From Streptomyces natalensis ATCC 27448 (GTDB lineage Bacteria > Actinomycetota > Actinomycetes > Streptomycetales > Streptomycetaceae), in NCBI RefSeq assembly GCF_000935125.1, contig NZ_JRKI01000009.1:1-64000 (forward strand): a DNA stretch of 64,000 nt, in the 5' to 3' direction. The notes under the pieces are model-generated. The model saw nothing but the letters and a program-made list of their open reading frames with translations. It was not told the DNA's origin and ran no database searches. This document shows positions 1-10,418 of this stretch, one piece after another. Numbering within the stretch: the stretch's first letter is position 1; each line of letters opens with the position of its first letter. Both the position numbers and the translations under genes were made by a program.

Positions 1-162
1 CGGTGGCCGCGGGCCCGGTCCACCGGGCGGTCTGCGGTGGTATCGCCCACGGTTCGAAAAGGCATCCGGGAGTGTCGGTGGTCCGTGAGACCCTTGAGGG
101 GTACTCGACCGCCGCTCCGGCCGCCCGGCCGGTGCGGCCGCCCCCGACCCGGAAAGCCGCTT

Positions 163-597
163 GTGACCGCCACGGACCGCTCCATCGAGCTCATCAACGC
201 CGCCGCCCAGGCAGCAGCCGACAAGCTCGCGCACGACATCATCGCGTACGACGTCAGCGACGTCCTCTCGATCACCGATGCCTTCCTGCTGGCGTCGGCG
301 CCCAGTGACCGCCAGGTCAAGTCGATCGTCGACGAGATCGAGGAGCGGCTGGCCAAGGACCTGGGAGCCAAGCCGGTCCGCCGCGAGGGCGACCGCGAGG
401 CCCGCTGGGTGCTGCTCGACTACGTCGACATCGTGGTGCACGTCCAGCACAGCGAGGAGCGTGTCTTCTACGCCCTCGAGCGCCTGTGGAAGGACTGCCC
501 CGAGATCGACCTCCCCGAGGACGCCAAGGCCACCCGCGGCAAGGCCGCGGCGCATGCCGAGGCCACGGCGGGCGCGCAGGACGGAGAGCTGCACTGA
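163..597 (+). CDS. rsfS: Ribosome silencing factor RsfS
   Basis: RsfS/Iojap family protein of 144 aa. The family binds ribosomal protein L14 on the 50S subunit and blocks joining with 30S, lowering translation when nutrients are scarce. The family core is visible: an acidic helix with VLSITDAFLLASAPSDRQV near residues 32-50, then RREGDREARWVLLDYVDIVVH near 71-90 and a V-F-Y-A-L-E-x-L-W segment. The GTG at 163 is chosen because the conserved domain begins a few residues later. Reading farther upstream gives an unrelated Arg/Pro-rich stretch. The C-terminal Ala/Glu tail is probably disordered. The stop overlaps the start of the next gene, so the two are translationally coupled. Confidence 0.93.
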   Translation: MTATDRSIELINAAAQAAADKLAHDIIAYDVSDVLSITDAFLLASAPSDRQVKSIVDEIEERLAKDLGAKPVRREGDREARWVLLDYVDIVVHVQHSEERVFYALERLWKDCPEIDLPEDAKATRGKAAAHAEATAGAQDGELH

Positions 598-1247
598 ACG
601 GCACGAAGACCGACCGTGGTCGCCGCGTCGTCCTGTGGCGCCACGGTCAGACGTCCTGGAACCTCGAACGCCGCTTCCAGGGCTCCACGGACATCGAGCT
701 GACCGAGGCCGGCCTGGCGCAGGCGCGCCGCGCCGCCCGGCTGCTCGCCGCCCTCAAGCCGGACGCGATCATCGCCTCCGACCTGAAGCGGGCCGCCGTC
801 ACCGCCCAGGAGCTCGCGGTCCTCACCCGGCTTCAGGTGACGCACGACGCGGCCCTGCGCGAGACGTACGCGGGCGCCTGGCAGGGCCTGACGCACGACG
901 AGATCCTCGCGCAGTACGGCGAGCAGTACACCGCCTGGAAGCGCGGTGAGCCGGTGCGCCGCGGCGGCGGCGAACTGGAGACCGAGGTCGCCGAGCGCGC
1001 CGCCCCGGTGGTGCTCAACCACGCCGACAAGCTCCCCGACGGCGGCACCCTCGTCGTCGTCAGCCACGGCGGCACCATCCGCACCACCATCGGCCGTCTC
1101 CTCGGTCTGGACGCCCACCACTGGGAGGGCCTGGGCGGACTGTCGAACTGCTGCTGGTCCGTCCTGGGCGAGGGCGCCCGAGGCTGGCGCCTCCTGGAGC
1201 ACAACGCCGGCACCCTCCCCGAGCCGGTCCTCGGCGACGACGACTGA
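594..1247 (+). CDS. Histidine phosphatase (phosphoglycerate-mutase-like), apparent CTG start
   Basis: Histidine phosphatase superfamily, 217 aa, cytoplasmic. The RHGQTSWN motif near residues 16-23 carries the phosphorylated histidine. The second catalytic histidine lies in VVVSHGGT near residue 162. The substrate is not predictable; relatives include broad-specificity phosphatases and glucosyl-3-phosphoglycerate phosphatases. The reading frame has no ATG, GTG or TTG between 489 and the catalytic motif. A CTG at 594 overlaps the rsfS stop as CTGA. It sits 7 nt after a GGAG at 583-586, exactly where a GTGA overlap would be expected. I therefore call CTG as the start. The only in-frame alternative, ATG at 486, would add an Arg/Pro-rich shadow of rsfS. 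Confidence 0.88.
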   Translation: MNGTKTDRGRRVVLWRHGQTSWNLERRFQGSTDIELTEAGLAQARRAARLLAALKPDAIIASDLKRAAVTAQELAVLTRLQVTHDAALRETYAGAWQGLTHDEILAQYGEQYTAWKRGEPVRRGGGELETEVAERAAPVVLNHADKLPDGGTLVVVSHGGTIRTTIGRLLGLDAHHWEGLGGLSNCCWSVLGEGARGWRLLEHNAGTLPEPVLGDDD

Positions 1248-1370
1248 CCCGGTCCCGGCCCCAGGCGGCCGGCCCCGGCACCCGGATTTCACATCTGGGC
1301 AGGTCGCAGGCTAAAGTTCTTCTTGTTCGCGGCGCCGCCGGGGGAAACCCGGGGGACCGGAACAAGACCC

Positions 1371-1443
1371 GGGGCTATAGCTCAGTTGGTAGAGCGCCTG
1401 CATGGCATGCAGGAGGTCAGGAGTTCAATTCTCCTTAGCTCCA
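1371..1443 (+). tRNA. tRNA-Ala(GGC), copy 1
   Basis: A full cloverleaf of 73 nt. The seven-base acceptor stem GGGGCTA pairs with TAGCTCC and includes the G3-T70 wobble that identifies alanine tRNAs. The D arm has AGCTCAGTTGGTAGAGC. The anticodon stem CCTGC/GCAGG encloses ATGGCAT, giving anticodon GGC. The T arm reads AGGAGTTCAATTCTCCT. The discriminator is A at 1443; the 3' CCA is not encoded. An identical copy lies at 3809-3881. Confidence 0.97.
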
Positions 1444-1453
1444 CAGATCGGAT

Positions 1454-1485
1454 GATCCCGTCCCCTCTTCGCAGGGGACGGGATC
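1454..1485 (+). terminator. Intrinsic terminator after tRNA-Ala copy 1
   Basis: A perfect 13-bp stem (GATCCCGTCCCCT with AGGGGACGGGATC) around a six-base loop starts 10 nt after the tRNA. It is followed by a weak T-containing stretch. This is a typical streptomycete tRNA terminator. From here to 1770 I see no gene. Confidence 0.8.
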
Positions 1486-1770
1486 TTCGTGTTACGCGGG
1501 CTCCGCGCCCATGGATGCCGTGTAGCGTCGGCGACGCCGACACCCGATGCCCTGGCGTCAACTCCGCCCACCATGAAAGGCGGTGGCACCGACAACGGCC
1601 CGGCGGTCGGCGCGCGCCCGGGCGAACTGCTCGGCCCGCGCCCGGCGTTCCCGTCTTGCGCGGGTTGCGACGGCCTTCGGTGCCCTCGCCGGAACGGCGC
1701 AAAGGCGGGCCTGACCTCGCCGATGGTCCGTGGCAGAATCGGACGGCGCCCAGGGGAGGAGAAGATCGCG

Positions 1771-2016
1771 ATGCCTACGAGCATCCTTGAGGAGGTCAAC
1801 GACCTGCTCGAATTGGCCGAGGCGCAGGGATATGACTGGCTGCCCGAGTACGCGCTCCGCTTCACCTGCCCCGTCGGCGGCCCCGGTGGCTGCTGTGCGA
1901 GCGCCGCTTCGGCCCTTGAGTGTCCCTCGTGCGGTTCCTCCCATGTCGCCCAGGTGTTGGGCGACAACGGTGGGACTTCCTTCGTCTGTACGGCCTGCGG
2001 CCATAGTTGGAGCTGA
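1771..2016 (+). CDS. Small Cys-rich (zinc-ribbon-like) protein
   Basis: An 81-aa protein of unknown function. The N-terminus is an acidic helix (ILEEVNDLLELAEAQG). The C-terminal half carries two CxxC knuckles, CPSC and CTAC, about 22 residues apart, which should bind one zinc ion as a zinc ribbon. The extra Cys pair CC near residue 40 is unusual. The ATG at 1771 follows a strong purine-rich ribosome site (GGGGAGGAGAAG). The next gene starts 3 nt after the stop, so the two form an operon. I do not recognise a named family. Confidence 0.72.
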   Translation: MPTSILEEVNDLLELAEAQGYDWLPEYALRFTCPVGGPGGCCASAASALECPSCGSSHVAQVLGDNGGTSFVCTACGHSWS

Positions 2017-2019
2017 CGG

Positions 2020-2253
2020 ATGGGCGCTCACAGCAGAAAATGCGACTGGTGCGGCAGCGGCACGCCCATCGTCCGTGACATGGAGCCGGTCAACTCCGAC
2101 TACCAGTACTGGTGCGAGGAATGCGCCCGCGCCCTGGTCATAAAGGGCGATCCCATCGAGACCTACCGCGAACTCGACGGGGAGCCGATCTACGGTCGGC
2201 TGCTGGACGAGCACTGCACGCTGAAACGCTTCTACTCGTTCGCGAGGGCCTAG
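2020..2253 (+). CDS. Small CxxC protein of unknown function
   Basis: A 77-aa protein directly downstream of another small Cys-rich gene. It has CDWC near residues 8-11 and CEEC near 32-35, a spacing that fits a single four-Cys zinc site. The remainder is polar and acidic with a tyrosine-rich middle. A GGAG lies within the end of the preceding gene, 8 nt before the ATG. The paired layout suggests the two small proteins act together, perhaps as nucleic-acid or protein binders. No function can be assigned. Confidence 0.7.
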   Translation: MGAHSRKCDWCGSGTPIVRDMEPVNSDYQYWCEECARALVIKGDPIETYRELDGEPIYGRLLDEHCTLKRFYSFARA

Positions 2254-2287
2254 GGCCAGTTCCGCGGCCCGCGGGGCCCGTTCGCCG

Positions 2288-3655
2288 TCATCCTGCCGGA
2301 GGTACCGGCACCCCCTCGCCGCCCCCTGGTCCGCCGAGCCGGCGCAGTCGGCGCAGCCGGGTCGCCGCCAGGACGAGCAGCGCCAGGCCGGCGAGTGGGT
2401 AGACGTCGGAGAGCAGCATCTGAAGGCCGTTCTGGTGGAGTTCCTCGTGATGGTGCCAGCGGTGCGGTACCCACCACAGGGCGAACGAGCAGAACAGCAG
2501 GCCGGCCGCCGCGGTCGTCGCCCACCAGTGGCGCGCGGCCCGGCCGGTGCGGTGCAGCGCCTCGGAGCCGAGCAGGATCAGCGCGGTGACGGCCCACACC
2601 CAGTGGTGCGACCAGGAGATCGGGCTGACCAGCAGGGCGGTCACCGCACAGCAGACGGCCGCCCAGGCCCTTCCCCCGTACTCGGCCGGGGGCGCCCCAG
2701 CGGCGCGCAGCAGGGAGCCGACCGCCAGCGCCAGTCCGAGCGCGACCGTCGCACCGGCCACCACGAGGTAGCTCGCGCCCGGGTCGTGGGTGTGCAGCAG
2801 CCGGGCGAGGGCGCCGCGCAGCGACTGGTTCGCGGTGATCTCCACCTCGCCGACCCGGTCGGCGGCGAAGACGATCTCGGTCCAGAAACGGTGCGAGTCC
2901 CGGGGCAGGACGAGCGCCGCGACCAGCGCGGTGACGAGGAAGGTCACGGTGGCGACGGCGGCCTGCCGCAGCCAGGGGTGCCAGGCGGCGCGCGCCCCCG
3001 CGCCGGAGCGCAGCAGCTGCCCGGCGCGGACGGCCCCGGCCAGTGCGAGAAAGACCGCGAACAGCGCCGGGGTGAGCTTGATACCGGCCGCGATGCCGAT
3101 CCCGATGCCCGCCCAGCGGTTGGTGTCCTTACGGGTGAGGTCCCACAGCACCAGCACGGCGACCAGGAGGTTTATCTGCCCGTAGCGCAGGGTCGTCCAG
3201 ACCGGCTCCACCCACACCAGCAGTGCGGAGAGGGCCAGCGTCGCTGCGGGCCGGGGCAGCCGCCGCGGCCGCCCGGCCAGCCGTAGCGAGAGATGGACGA
3301 CGCCGACGAACAGCGCGAGATTGCCGGCGGTGGCCAGGGTGCGCATCACGGGGACGCCGACGAGCGTGAGCGGGGTGAAGAGCAGCGCGGCGAAGGGGGG
3401 ATAGGTGTTGGGCAGGTGAGCGGAGGTCGCCACCATGTCGTAGAGGTCCTCGCCGTTGCGGGCGGTCCAGCCCTCGGCGCGGTAGACCATCAGATCGATC
3501 ATGGTCACATGGGCGAGCCGCTGCACGGTCCAGAAGACGGTGAAGGAAAGGGCGCAGGCCAGCGCCGCCATGAGGGTCGGGTGCCGGCGCAGGAGGCCGC
3601 GTACGGGGGAGGGGCCGCGGAGGTCGGCGGACTGCTCCAGCTCCAGCGCGGTCAC
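2288..3655 (-). CDS. GT87-type polyprenyl-phosphate-sugar glycosyltransferase (membrane protein)
   Basis: Integral membrane protein of 455 aa with about a dozen hydrophobic segments. It fits the GT87/DUF2029 family, which uses polyprenyl-phosphate mannose or arabinose donors on the outer face of the membrane; in mycobacteria PimE is a member. Supporting features are an acidic residue just after the first membrane segment (IDLMVYRAEGW), the NTYPPFAALLFTPL stretch, and GIKLTPALFAVFL. I start at GTG 3655, which has a GGGGAG site 9 nt upstream. Farther upstream the frame runs into the tRNA region. The exact substrate is unknown. Confidence 0.82.
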   Translation of the reverse strand: MTALELEQSADLRGPSPVRGLLRRHPTLMAALACALSFTVFWTVQRLAHVTMIDLMVYRAEGWTARNGEDLYDMVATSAHLPNTYPPFAALLFTPLTLVGVPVMRTLATAGNLALFVGVVHLSLRLAGRPRRLPRPAATLALSALLVWVEPVWTTLRYGQINLLVAVLVLWDLTRKDTNRWAGIGIGIAAGIKLTPALFAVFLALAGAVRAGQLLRSGAGARAAWHPWLRQAAVATVTFLVTALVAALVLPRDSHRFWTEIVFAADRVGEVEITANQSLRGALARLLHTHDPGASYLVVAGATVALGLALAVGSLLRAAGAPPAEYGGRAWAAVCCAVTALLVSPISWSHHWVWAVTALILLGSEALHRTGRAARHWWATTAAAGLLFCSFALWWVPHRWHHHEELHQNGLQMLLSDVYPLAGLALLVLAATRLRRLRRLGGPGGGEGVPVPPAG

Positions 3656-3808
3656 GGCGTACGGCTCCCCAGGACGAATCGGGCACGGCCTGTCGACATT
3701 ACCCCGGGGTCCCGCTCCCGGACCCCGGGAGAACGATTTGGCGAAAGCCCGGGTGGGCCGTGTAATGTAGGCGATGCCGCAGCGGGAAACCGGGCGGTAA
3801 CACAGCAA

Positions 3809-3881
3809 GGGGCTATAGCTCAGTTGGTAGAGCGCCTGCATGGCATGCAGGAGGTCAGGAGTTCAATTCTCCTTAGCTCCA
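3809..3881 (+). tRNA. tRNA-Ala(GGC), copy 2
   Basis: This 73-nt gene is identical base for base to the tRNA-Ala(GGC) at 1371-1443, including the G3-T70 pair and the missing encoded CCA. Flanking sequence is not shared beyond the tRNA and two or three bases. It therefore looks like an old duplication kept identical by selection or gene conversion. Confidence 0.97.
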
Positions 3882-3886
3882 CAGAA

Positions 3887-3925
3887 AACGGAGCGGGTCG
3901 TCCGAATCGGGCGACCCGCTCCGTT
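3887..3925 (+). terminator. Intrinsic terminator after tRNA-Ala copy 2
   Basis: AACGGAGCGGGTCG pairs perfectly with CGACCCGCTCCGTT (14 bp) around an 11-nt loop that can itself form CCG/CGG. It begins 5 nt after the tRNA end and is followed by TGTGCG. Its sequence is unrelated to the terminator of the first copy. Confidence 0.8.
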
Positions 3926-4094
3926 GTGCGTGGATGGGTGCCACAGGTCCGCCGACGGGGAGTTTCTTCCCAGTTGCCCTGATTCCCCCTCAACTGTCCG
4001 TCCGTTCGGGCGAGTTGACCCCCTTCGCCTGGTCTATCCCAACCCAATCCTTGCCATTTCTTGGCTCCTTCTTGGTGATCGCATTCCCCTGGCA

Positions 4095-4161
4095 TGAACA
4101 GTTCACCGAAAGAGTGACGCATCGCGTGAGCGGCACCACCCATTCACCGCTTGTGCGGTGA
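4095..4161 (+). promoter_or_regulatory. Two inverted repeats upstream of the sedolisin gene
   Basis: In the 300-bp gene-free stretch 3926-4227 there are two perfect inverted repeats. TGAACAGTTCA lies at 4095-4105, and TCACCGC-TTGT-GCGGTGA at 4144-4161. The stretch is richer in A/T than its surroundings. A TTGACC lies at 4015-4020, but no well-spaced -10 box follows it. The repeats are candidate operators for the protease gene at 4228; the regulator is unknown. Confidence 0.4.
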
Positions 4162-4227
4162 CGCGTCCCGGCGTCCCGGCGCAGCGCGTCACCCGCAGCG
4201 CACCGCATCGCCAATGCAGGGGGTTAC

Positions 4228-6183
4228 ATGAGATCAAGCCGCACCAGAACACCGCGCGTCCGTACCGGTCTGGCCTGGGCGGCGGCGCTGCCGCTGGTCG
4301 CCGGTACCCTCGCGTTCGGCGCACCGGCGGCCGACGCCGCGGACCATGACGGGGGCCGGCATGCGCTGCTGGGCACCAAGCCGCTGTGGGCCACGAGCAA
4401 GGCCGACCAGGGCGCCACCTCCGGCTCCACCGACATCACCGCCCGCGTCTACCTGGCCGGCCGCGATGCCAAGGGCCTGGCCGGTTATGCCAGGGCGGTG
4501 TCCGACCCGCACTCCTCCTCGTACGGCAAGTATCTGAGCGCCGCCCAGGTACGCGCCCGCTACGGGGCCACGCACGACCAGATATCCAAGGTGACCGACT
4601 GGCTGAAAAACTCCGGCCTGAAGGTCACCGGAACCACCAACCGCTATGTCACGGTCACCGGCGACGCGGCCGCCACCGAGCGCGCCTTCGCCACCGACCT
4701 GCACAACTACCGTAAGAGCGGCCACACTTACCACGCCCCGTCGGTCACCGCCTCCGCGCCCGCCTCCCTGGCCGACGCGGTGCTCACGGTCACCGGCCTG
4801 GACAATGCACCGCGGTTCTCGCAGCACCACACGCAGCTGCCGCCGCCGTCCCCGGTGTTCCGTAACTCCGGCCCGTTCTCCTCGTACTACGGCTCCCGTA
4901 CGGACGCCAGCCTGCCGTCGGCATACGGGAGCAAGGCGCCGTACGCGATCAAGGGCTACACGGGTAAGCAGCTGCGCGCCGCCTATGGGGCGAAGAAGTG
5001 GACCGGCAAGCGCGTCACCGTCGCGATCACCGACGCCTACGCCTCGCCGACCATCGCCCCGGACGCCGCCAAGTACGCCGCGCGCCAGGGCGATCAGGCC
5101 TACCGCGGCGGCCAGCTCTCCCAGGTGCTGCCCAAGGCGTACACGCACATCAAGGACTGCGGCGCGGCCGGCTGGTACGGCGAGGAGACCCTCGACGTCG
5201 AGGCCGTCCACGCGGTCGCCCCCGACTCCGACATCGTCTACGTCGGTGCCGCCTCCTGCCAGGACGACGATCTGCTCGACTCGCTCGGCAAGATCGTCGA
5301 CGGGCACCTGGCCGATATCGTCTCCAACTCCTGGGGCGACATCGAGGCCAGCGAGACTCCGGACTCGGCCGCCGCCTACGACCAGCTCTTCCAGCAGGGC
5401 GCCGTCCAGGGCATCGGCTTCTACTTCTCCTCCGGCGACAACGGTGACGAGGTCGCCAACACCGGCATCAAGCAGGTGGACACCCCGGCGAACTCCGCCT
5501 GGGTGACCGCGGTCGGGGGCACCTCGCTGGCCGTGGGCAAGCGCGATGCCTACAAGTGGGAGACCGGCTGGGGCACCCAGAAGGCCGTGCTGTCCAAGGA
5601 CGGCAAGGAGTGGACGGACTTCCCGGGCGCCTTCAACGGCGGCGCGGGCGGCGGCGTCAGCAAGACCGTGCCGCAGCCCTACTACCAGCGCGGAATCGTC
5701 CCGGACCAGCTCTCCAGCGTCCTGCTCAAGGGCAAGATGCGCGCCGTTCCGGACATCGCGGCGGTCGCCGACCCCAACACCGGATTCCTGGTCGGCCAGA
5801 CCCAGACCCTGCCCGACGGCAAGCTCGGCTACGACGAGTACCGCATCGGCGGCACCTCGCTGGCCGCCCCGGTGATCGCGGGCGTCCAGGCGCTGGCCCA
5901 GCAGGCGCGGCACGGCGTGCCCCTCGGCTTCGCCAACCCTGCCATCTACCAGCGCTACGGCACCTCCGCCTACCACGACGTCACCGACCACCCGCTGGGT
6001 GCCGGCCGTGGCCTGGCGGTCGTCCGGGTGGACTACGTCAACGGCGCGGACGCGAGCAAGGGCACCACGACCTCGCTGCGCAGCCTGGGCAAGGACAGCT
6101 CCCTGAAGGCGGTCGTCGGCTACGACGACGTCACCGGGGTGGGCTCGCCCGGTGCCGGCTATGTGAGCTCCTACCGCCCCTGA
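4228..6183 (+). CDS. Secreted S53 peptidase (sedolisin/kumamolisin type) with propeptide
   Basis: Serine-carboxyl protease of 651 aa, exported and probably active at acid pH. Residues 1-38 form a signal peptide: an Arg-rich start, the hydrophobic core AAALPLVAGTLAF, and a likely cut after ADA. A pro-kumamolisin activation domain follows (about 45-190). The catalytic domain then has E319 and D323 in GEETLDVE, the oxyanion D404 in SSGDNGDE, and nucleophile S544 in GGTSLAAP. All four key residues are present, so the enzyme should be active. The GD-rich C-terminus fits the family's calcium site. The gene stands alone between tRNA-Ala and leuS, with AGGGGG before the ATG. Confidence 0.93.
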   Translation: MRSSRTRTPRVRTGLAWAAALPLVAGTLAFGAPAADAADHDGGRHALLGTKPLWATSKADQGATSGSTDITARVYLAGRDAKGLAGYARAVSDPHSSSYGKYLSAAQVRARYGATHDQISKVTDWLKNSGLKVTGTTNRYVTVTGDAAATERAFATDLHNYRKSGHTYHAPSVTASAPASLADAVLTVTGLDNAPRFSQHHTQLPPPSPVFRNSGPFSSYYGSRTDASLPSAYGSKAPYAIKGYTGKQLRAAYGAKKWTGKRVTVAITDAYASPTIAPDAAKYAARQGDQAYRGGQLSQVLPKAYTHIKDCGAAGWYGEETLDVEAVHAVAPDSDIVYVGAASCQDDDLLDSLGKIVDGHLADIVSNSWGDIEASETPDSAAAYDQLFQQGAVQGIGFYFSSGDNGDEVANTGIKQVDTPANSAWVTAVGGTSLAVGKRDAYKWETGWGTQKAVLSKDGKEWTDFPGAFNGGAGGGVSKTVPQPYYQRGIVPDQLSSVLLKGKMRAVPDIAAVADPNTGFLVGQTQTLPDGKLGYDEYRIGGTSLAAPVIAGVQALAQQARHGVPLGFANPAIYQRYGTSAYHDVTDHPLGAGRGLAVVRVDYVNGADASKGTTTSLRSLGKDSSLKAVVGYDDVTGVGSPGAGYVSSYRP

Positions 6184-6270
6184 GGCACTCGGTCCGCCCC
6201 TGAGGCGGGCACGGGAATGCGGGGTCCGCGGCCGGGGGAATCCTCGGCGCGGGCCCCGCAGGCCCTGCGG

Positions 6271-6276
6271 TACCCT
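6271..6276 (+). promoter_or_regulatory. -10 box for leuS leader transcript
   Basis: TACCCT fits the streptomycete TANNNT -10 consensus and ends 6 nt before the ATG of the leucine leader peptide at 6283. Transcription should start at or next to that ATG, so the leader peptide would be read from a leaderless mRNA. No convincing -35 box is seen. Confidence 0.6.
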
Positions 6277-6282
6277 GGCGCC

Positions 6283-6321
6283 ATGTGTGCCGTACGCCTT
6301 CTGCTTAGCGGGCCGCGCTGA
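6283..6321 (+). CDS. Leucine leader peptide of leuS attenuator
   Basis: A 12-codon ORF, MCAVRLLLSGPR, with three leucine codons in a row (CTT CTG CTT). CTT is rare in such GC-rich genomes, which makes the run sensitive to leucyl-tRNA charging. It is followed by a hairpin and an intrinsic terminator ahead of leuS, the architecture of a ribosome-mediated attenuator. The segment CTT-CTG-CTT-AGC closely resembles CTT-CTC-CTT-AGC in the leuA leader at 58847. The leader has no ribosome site but does have a well-placed -10 box for leaderless translation. Confidence 0.7.
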   Translation: MCAVRLLLSGPR

Positions 6322-6327
6322 TCAGTC

Positions 6328-6363
6328 CCGACCGGGCCAGACTGCTGTGACCGCCCGGGTCGG
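6328..6363 (+). promoter_or_regulatory. leuS leader hairpin (pause/alternative stem)
   Basis: CCGACC-GGGC at 6328-6337 pairs with GCCCGGGTCGG at 6353-6363 with a single bulged base. It begins 7 nt after the stop of the leucine leader peptide. In an attenuator this would be the pause or alternative structure whose folding depends on where the ribosome stops. Its exact partner in the antiterminated state is not obvious by eye. Confidence 0.5.
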
Positions 6364-6374
6364 CATCGGCGCGG

Positions 6375-6402
6375 CGTCCCCTCCTGTGTGAGGGGCGTTT
6401 TT
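6375..6402 (+). terminator. Intrinsic terminator in the leuS leader
   Basis: CCCCTC (6378-6383) pairs with GAGGGG (6390-6395). The stem is extended by a CG pair across one bulge and followed by TTTTT at 6398-6402. U-tract terminators are uncommon in this GC-rich window. This one lies 63 nt before leuS in the same direction, as expected for transcription attenuation. Confidence 0.72.
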
Positions 6403-6465
6403 GTTTCCGCAGAAACCGTGTCGCAGCAGCCGCAGGCAGAGACGAATGATGGAGCTTTGAGGACG

Positions 6466-9390
<2,925 letters not shown>

Positions 9391-9423
9391 GCGGCCGGAC
9401 CGGCGTATCAGGGTTTTCCCCTA

Positions 9424-9465
9424 CGGGCAGGTTGGGGGTTCCGATGGGAACCGCCGACCTGCCCG
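9424..9465 (+). terminator. Terminator after leuS
   Basis: CGGGCAGGTTGG pairs with CCGACCTGCCCG (one G-T), and the inner GGTTCC/GGGAACC segments extend the stem. It begins 34 nt after the leuS stop. Confidence 0.7.
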
Positions 9466-9560
9466 TGCCGTTTACCGTGGAGAAGAGGGCGCGGGGACAC
9501 CGGCGCCGAAACCGCTGGGGAACCGCTGGGGGAGTTCATGCACACCGCCCGGGAGAGCTC

Positions 9561-10280
9561 ATGGACGTAGTCGTCGCGGTTTTCGCGCTGCTCTTCGTGC
9601 TGTTCGTCGCCGCCGGGGTGTTCGTCACGGTCAAGGCCGTCACGGCGGCCAAGCGCGGTGTGGACCGTACGGTCGCCCAGGCCCGGCGCACCGTCGAGGA
9701 CACCGGCCTGCGGGCCCGGCAGCTCACCCAGCCGGGCGTGGCCGGTGAGCTGGCCCAGCTGCGGCTCTCGCTGCGGACGTCCATGCACGCCACCCAGGAG
9801 GCGCTGCGCACCGGCTCCCGGGACGACGCCTCCCTCACCGAGTCGATACGCCTCTTCGAGCGCCTCAGCGCCCACGGCCGCGAGCTCGACGACGAACTCA
9901 AACGCCTGGAGGGCGAGCCCGACCGGGCCACCATCGCGGCCCGCCTGCCCGACCTGCGCGAACGCATGGAGCGGATCACCCACTCCGCGGAGTCCCTGCG
10001 CTGGGCGGCCCGGGACCGGGCCCGCAAGTTCGCCGACGACGACCTGGCGGCGCTCGGCGACCAGATCGACCTGGAGGCGGGCGCCCTGCGGCACTGGACG
10101 CAGGAGCCGGGGCCGGAGGCCGGCGCGGAGCAGGGGGCGCGGCAGCGTCCCGCGCGGGACGCGGGTTCCCGGGGCCCGGCGGACGAGCAGCCGTCGGCGA
10201 TCACGGCCCGCGATCCGCACAGCCGGCCGGCGTACGCCTGGGAGAAGGAGGTGCGGAGGCAGGAGGAGCCCCCGCGCTGA
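9561..10280 (+). CDS. Membrane-anchored coiled-coil protein
   Basis: A 239-aa protein of unknown function. Residues 3-27 form one membrane segment (VVVAVFALLFVLFVAAGVF). A long charged, helical region rich in Arg, Glu and Leu heptads follows from about 35 to 175. The tail is Pro/Glu/Arg-rich and probably disordered. This design suggests a membrane-tethered scaffold or cell-envelope factor; no enzymatic motif is visible. GGGAG lies 6 nt before the ATG at 9561. An upstream ATG at 9538 is out of frame. The gene seems to be transcribed alone between leuS and a degV-like gene. Confidence 0.75.
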   Translation: MDVVVAVFALLFVLFVAAGVFVTVKAVTAAKRGVDRTVAQARRTVEDTGLRARQLTQPGVAGELAQLRLSLRTSMHATQEALRTGSRDDASLTESIRLFERLSAHGRELDDELKRLEGEPDRATIAARLPDLRERMERITHSAESLRWAARDRARKFADDDLAALGDQIDLEAGALRHWTQEPGPEAGAEQGARQRPARDAGSRGPADEQPSAITARDPHSRPAYAWEKEVRRQEEPPR

Positions 10281-10418
10281 CGACGCCGGCCGGGGGAGGG
10301 GGCGGGGGCGCCAACCCGCCTTACGTGGGCCCCTTCGCGCAGGCTTGGGGAAACATGGAAGATCTTGGGGAGGGGCCCGCACTGTCGGGTGCCGCGTTCC
10401 CCGGCTAACCTCCCAGTC

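Noticed and set aside
1573..1595. TTGTCGGTGC-N7-TTTCAT on the minus strand, resembling the RecA-NDp promoter
   Set aside because: No minus-strand gene follows before the tRNA and its terminator, and the -10 match is poor.
6184..6465. T-box riboswitch upstream of leuS
   Set aside because: The conserved T-box sequence and specifier stem are absent. A Leu leader peptide explains the terminator better.
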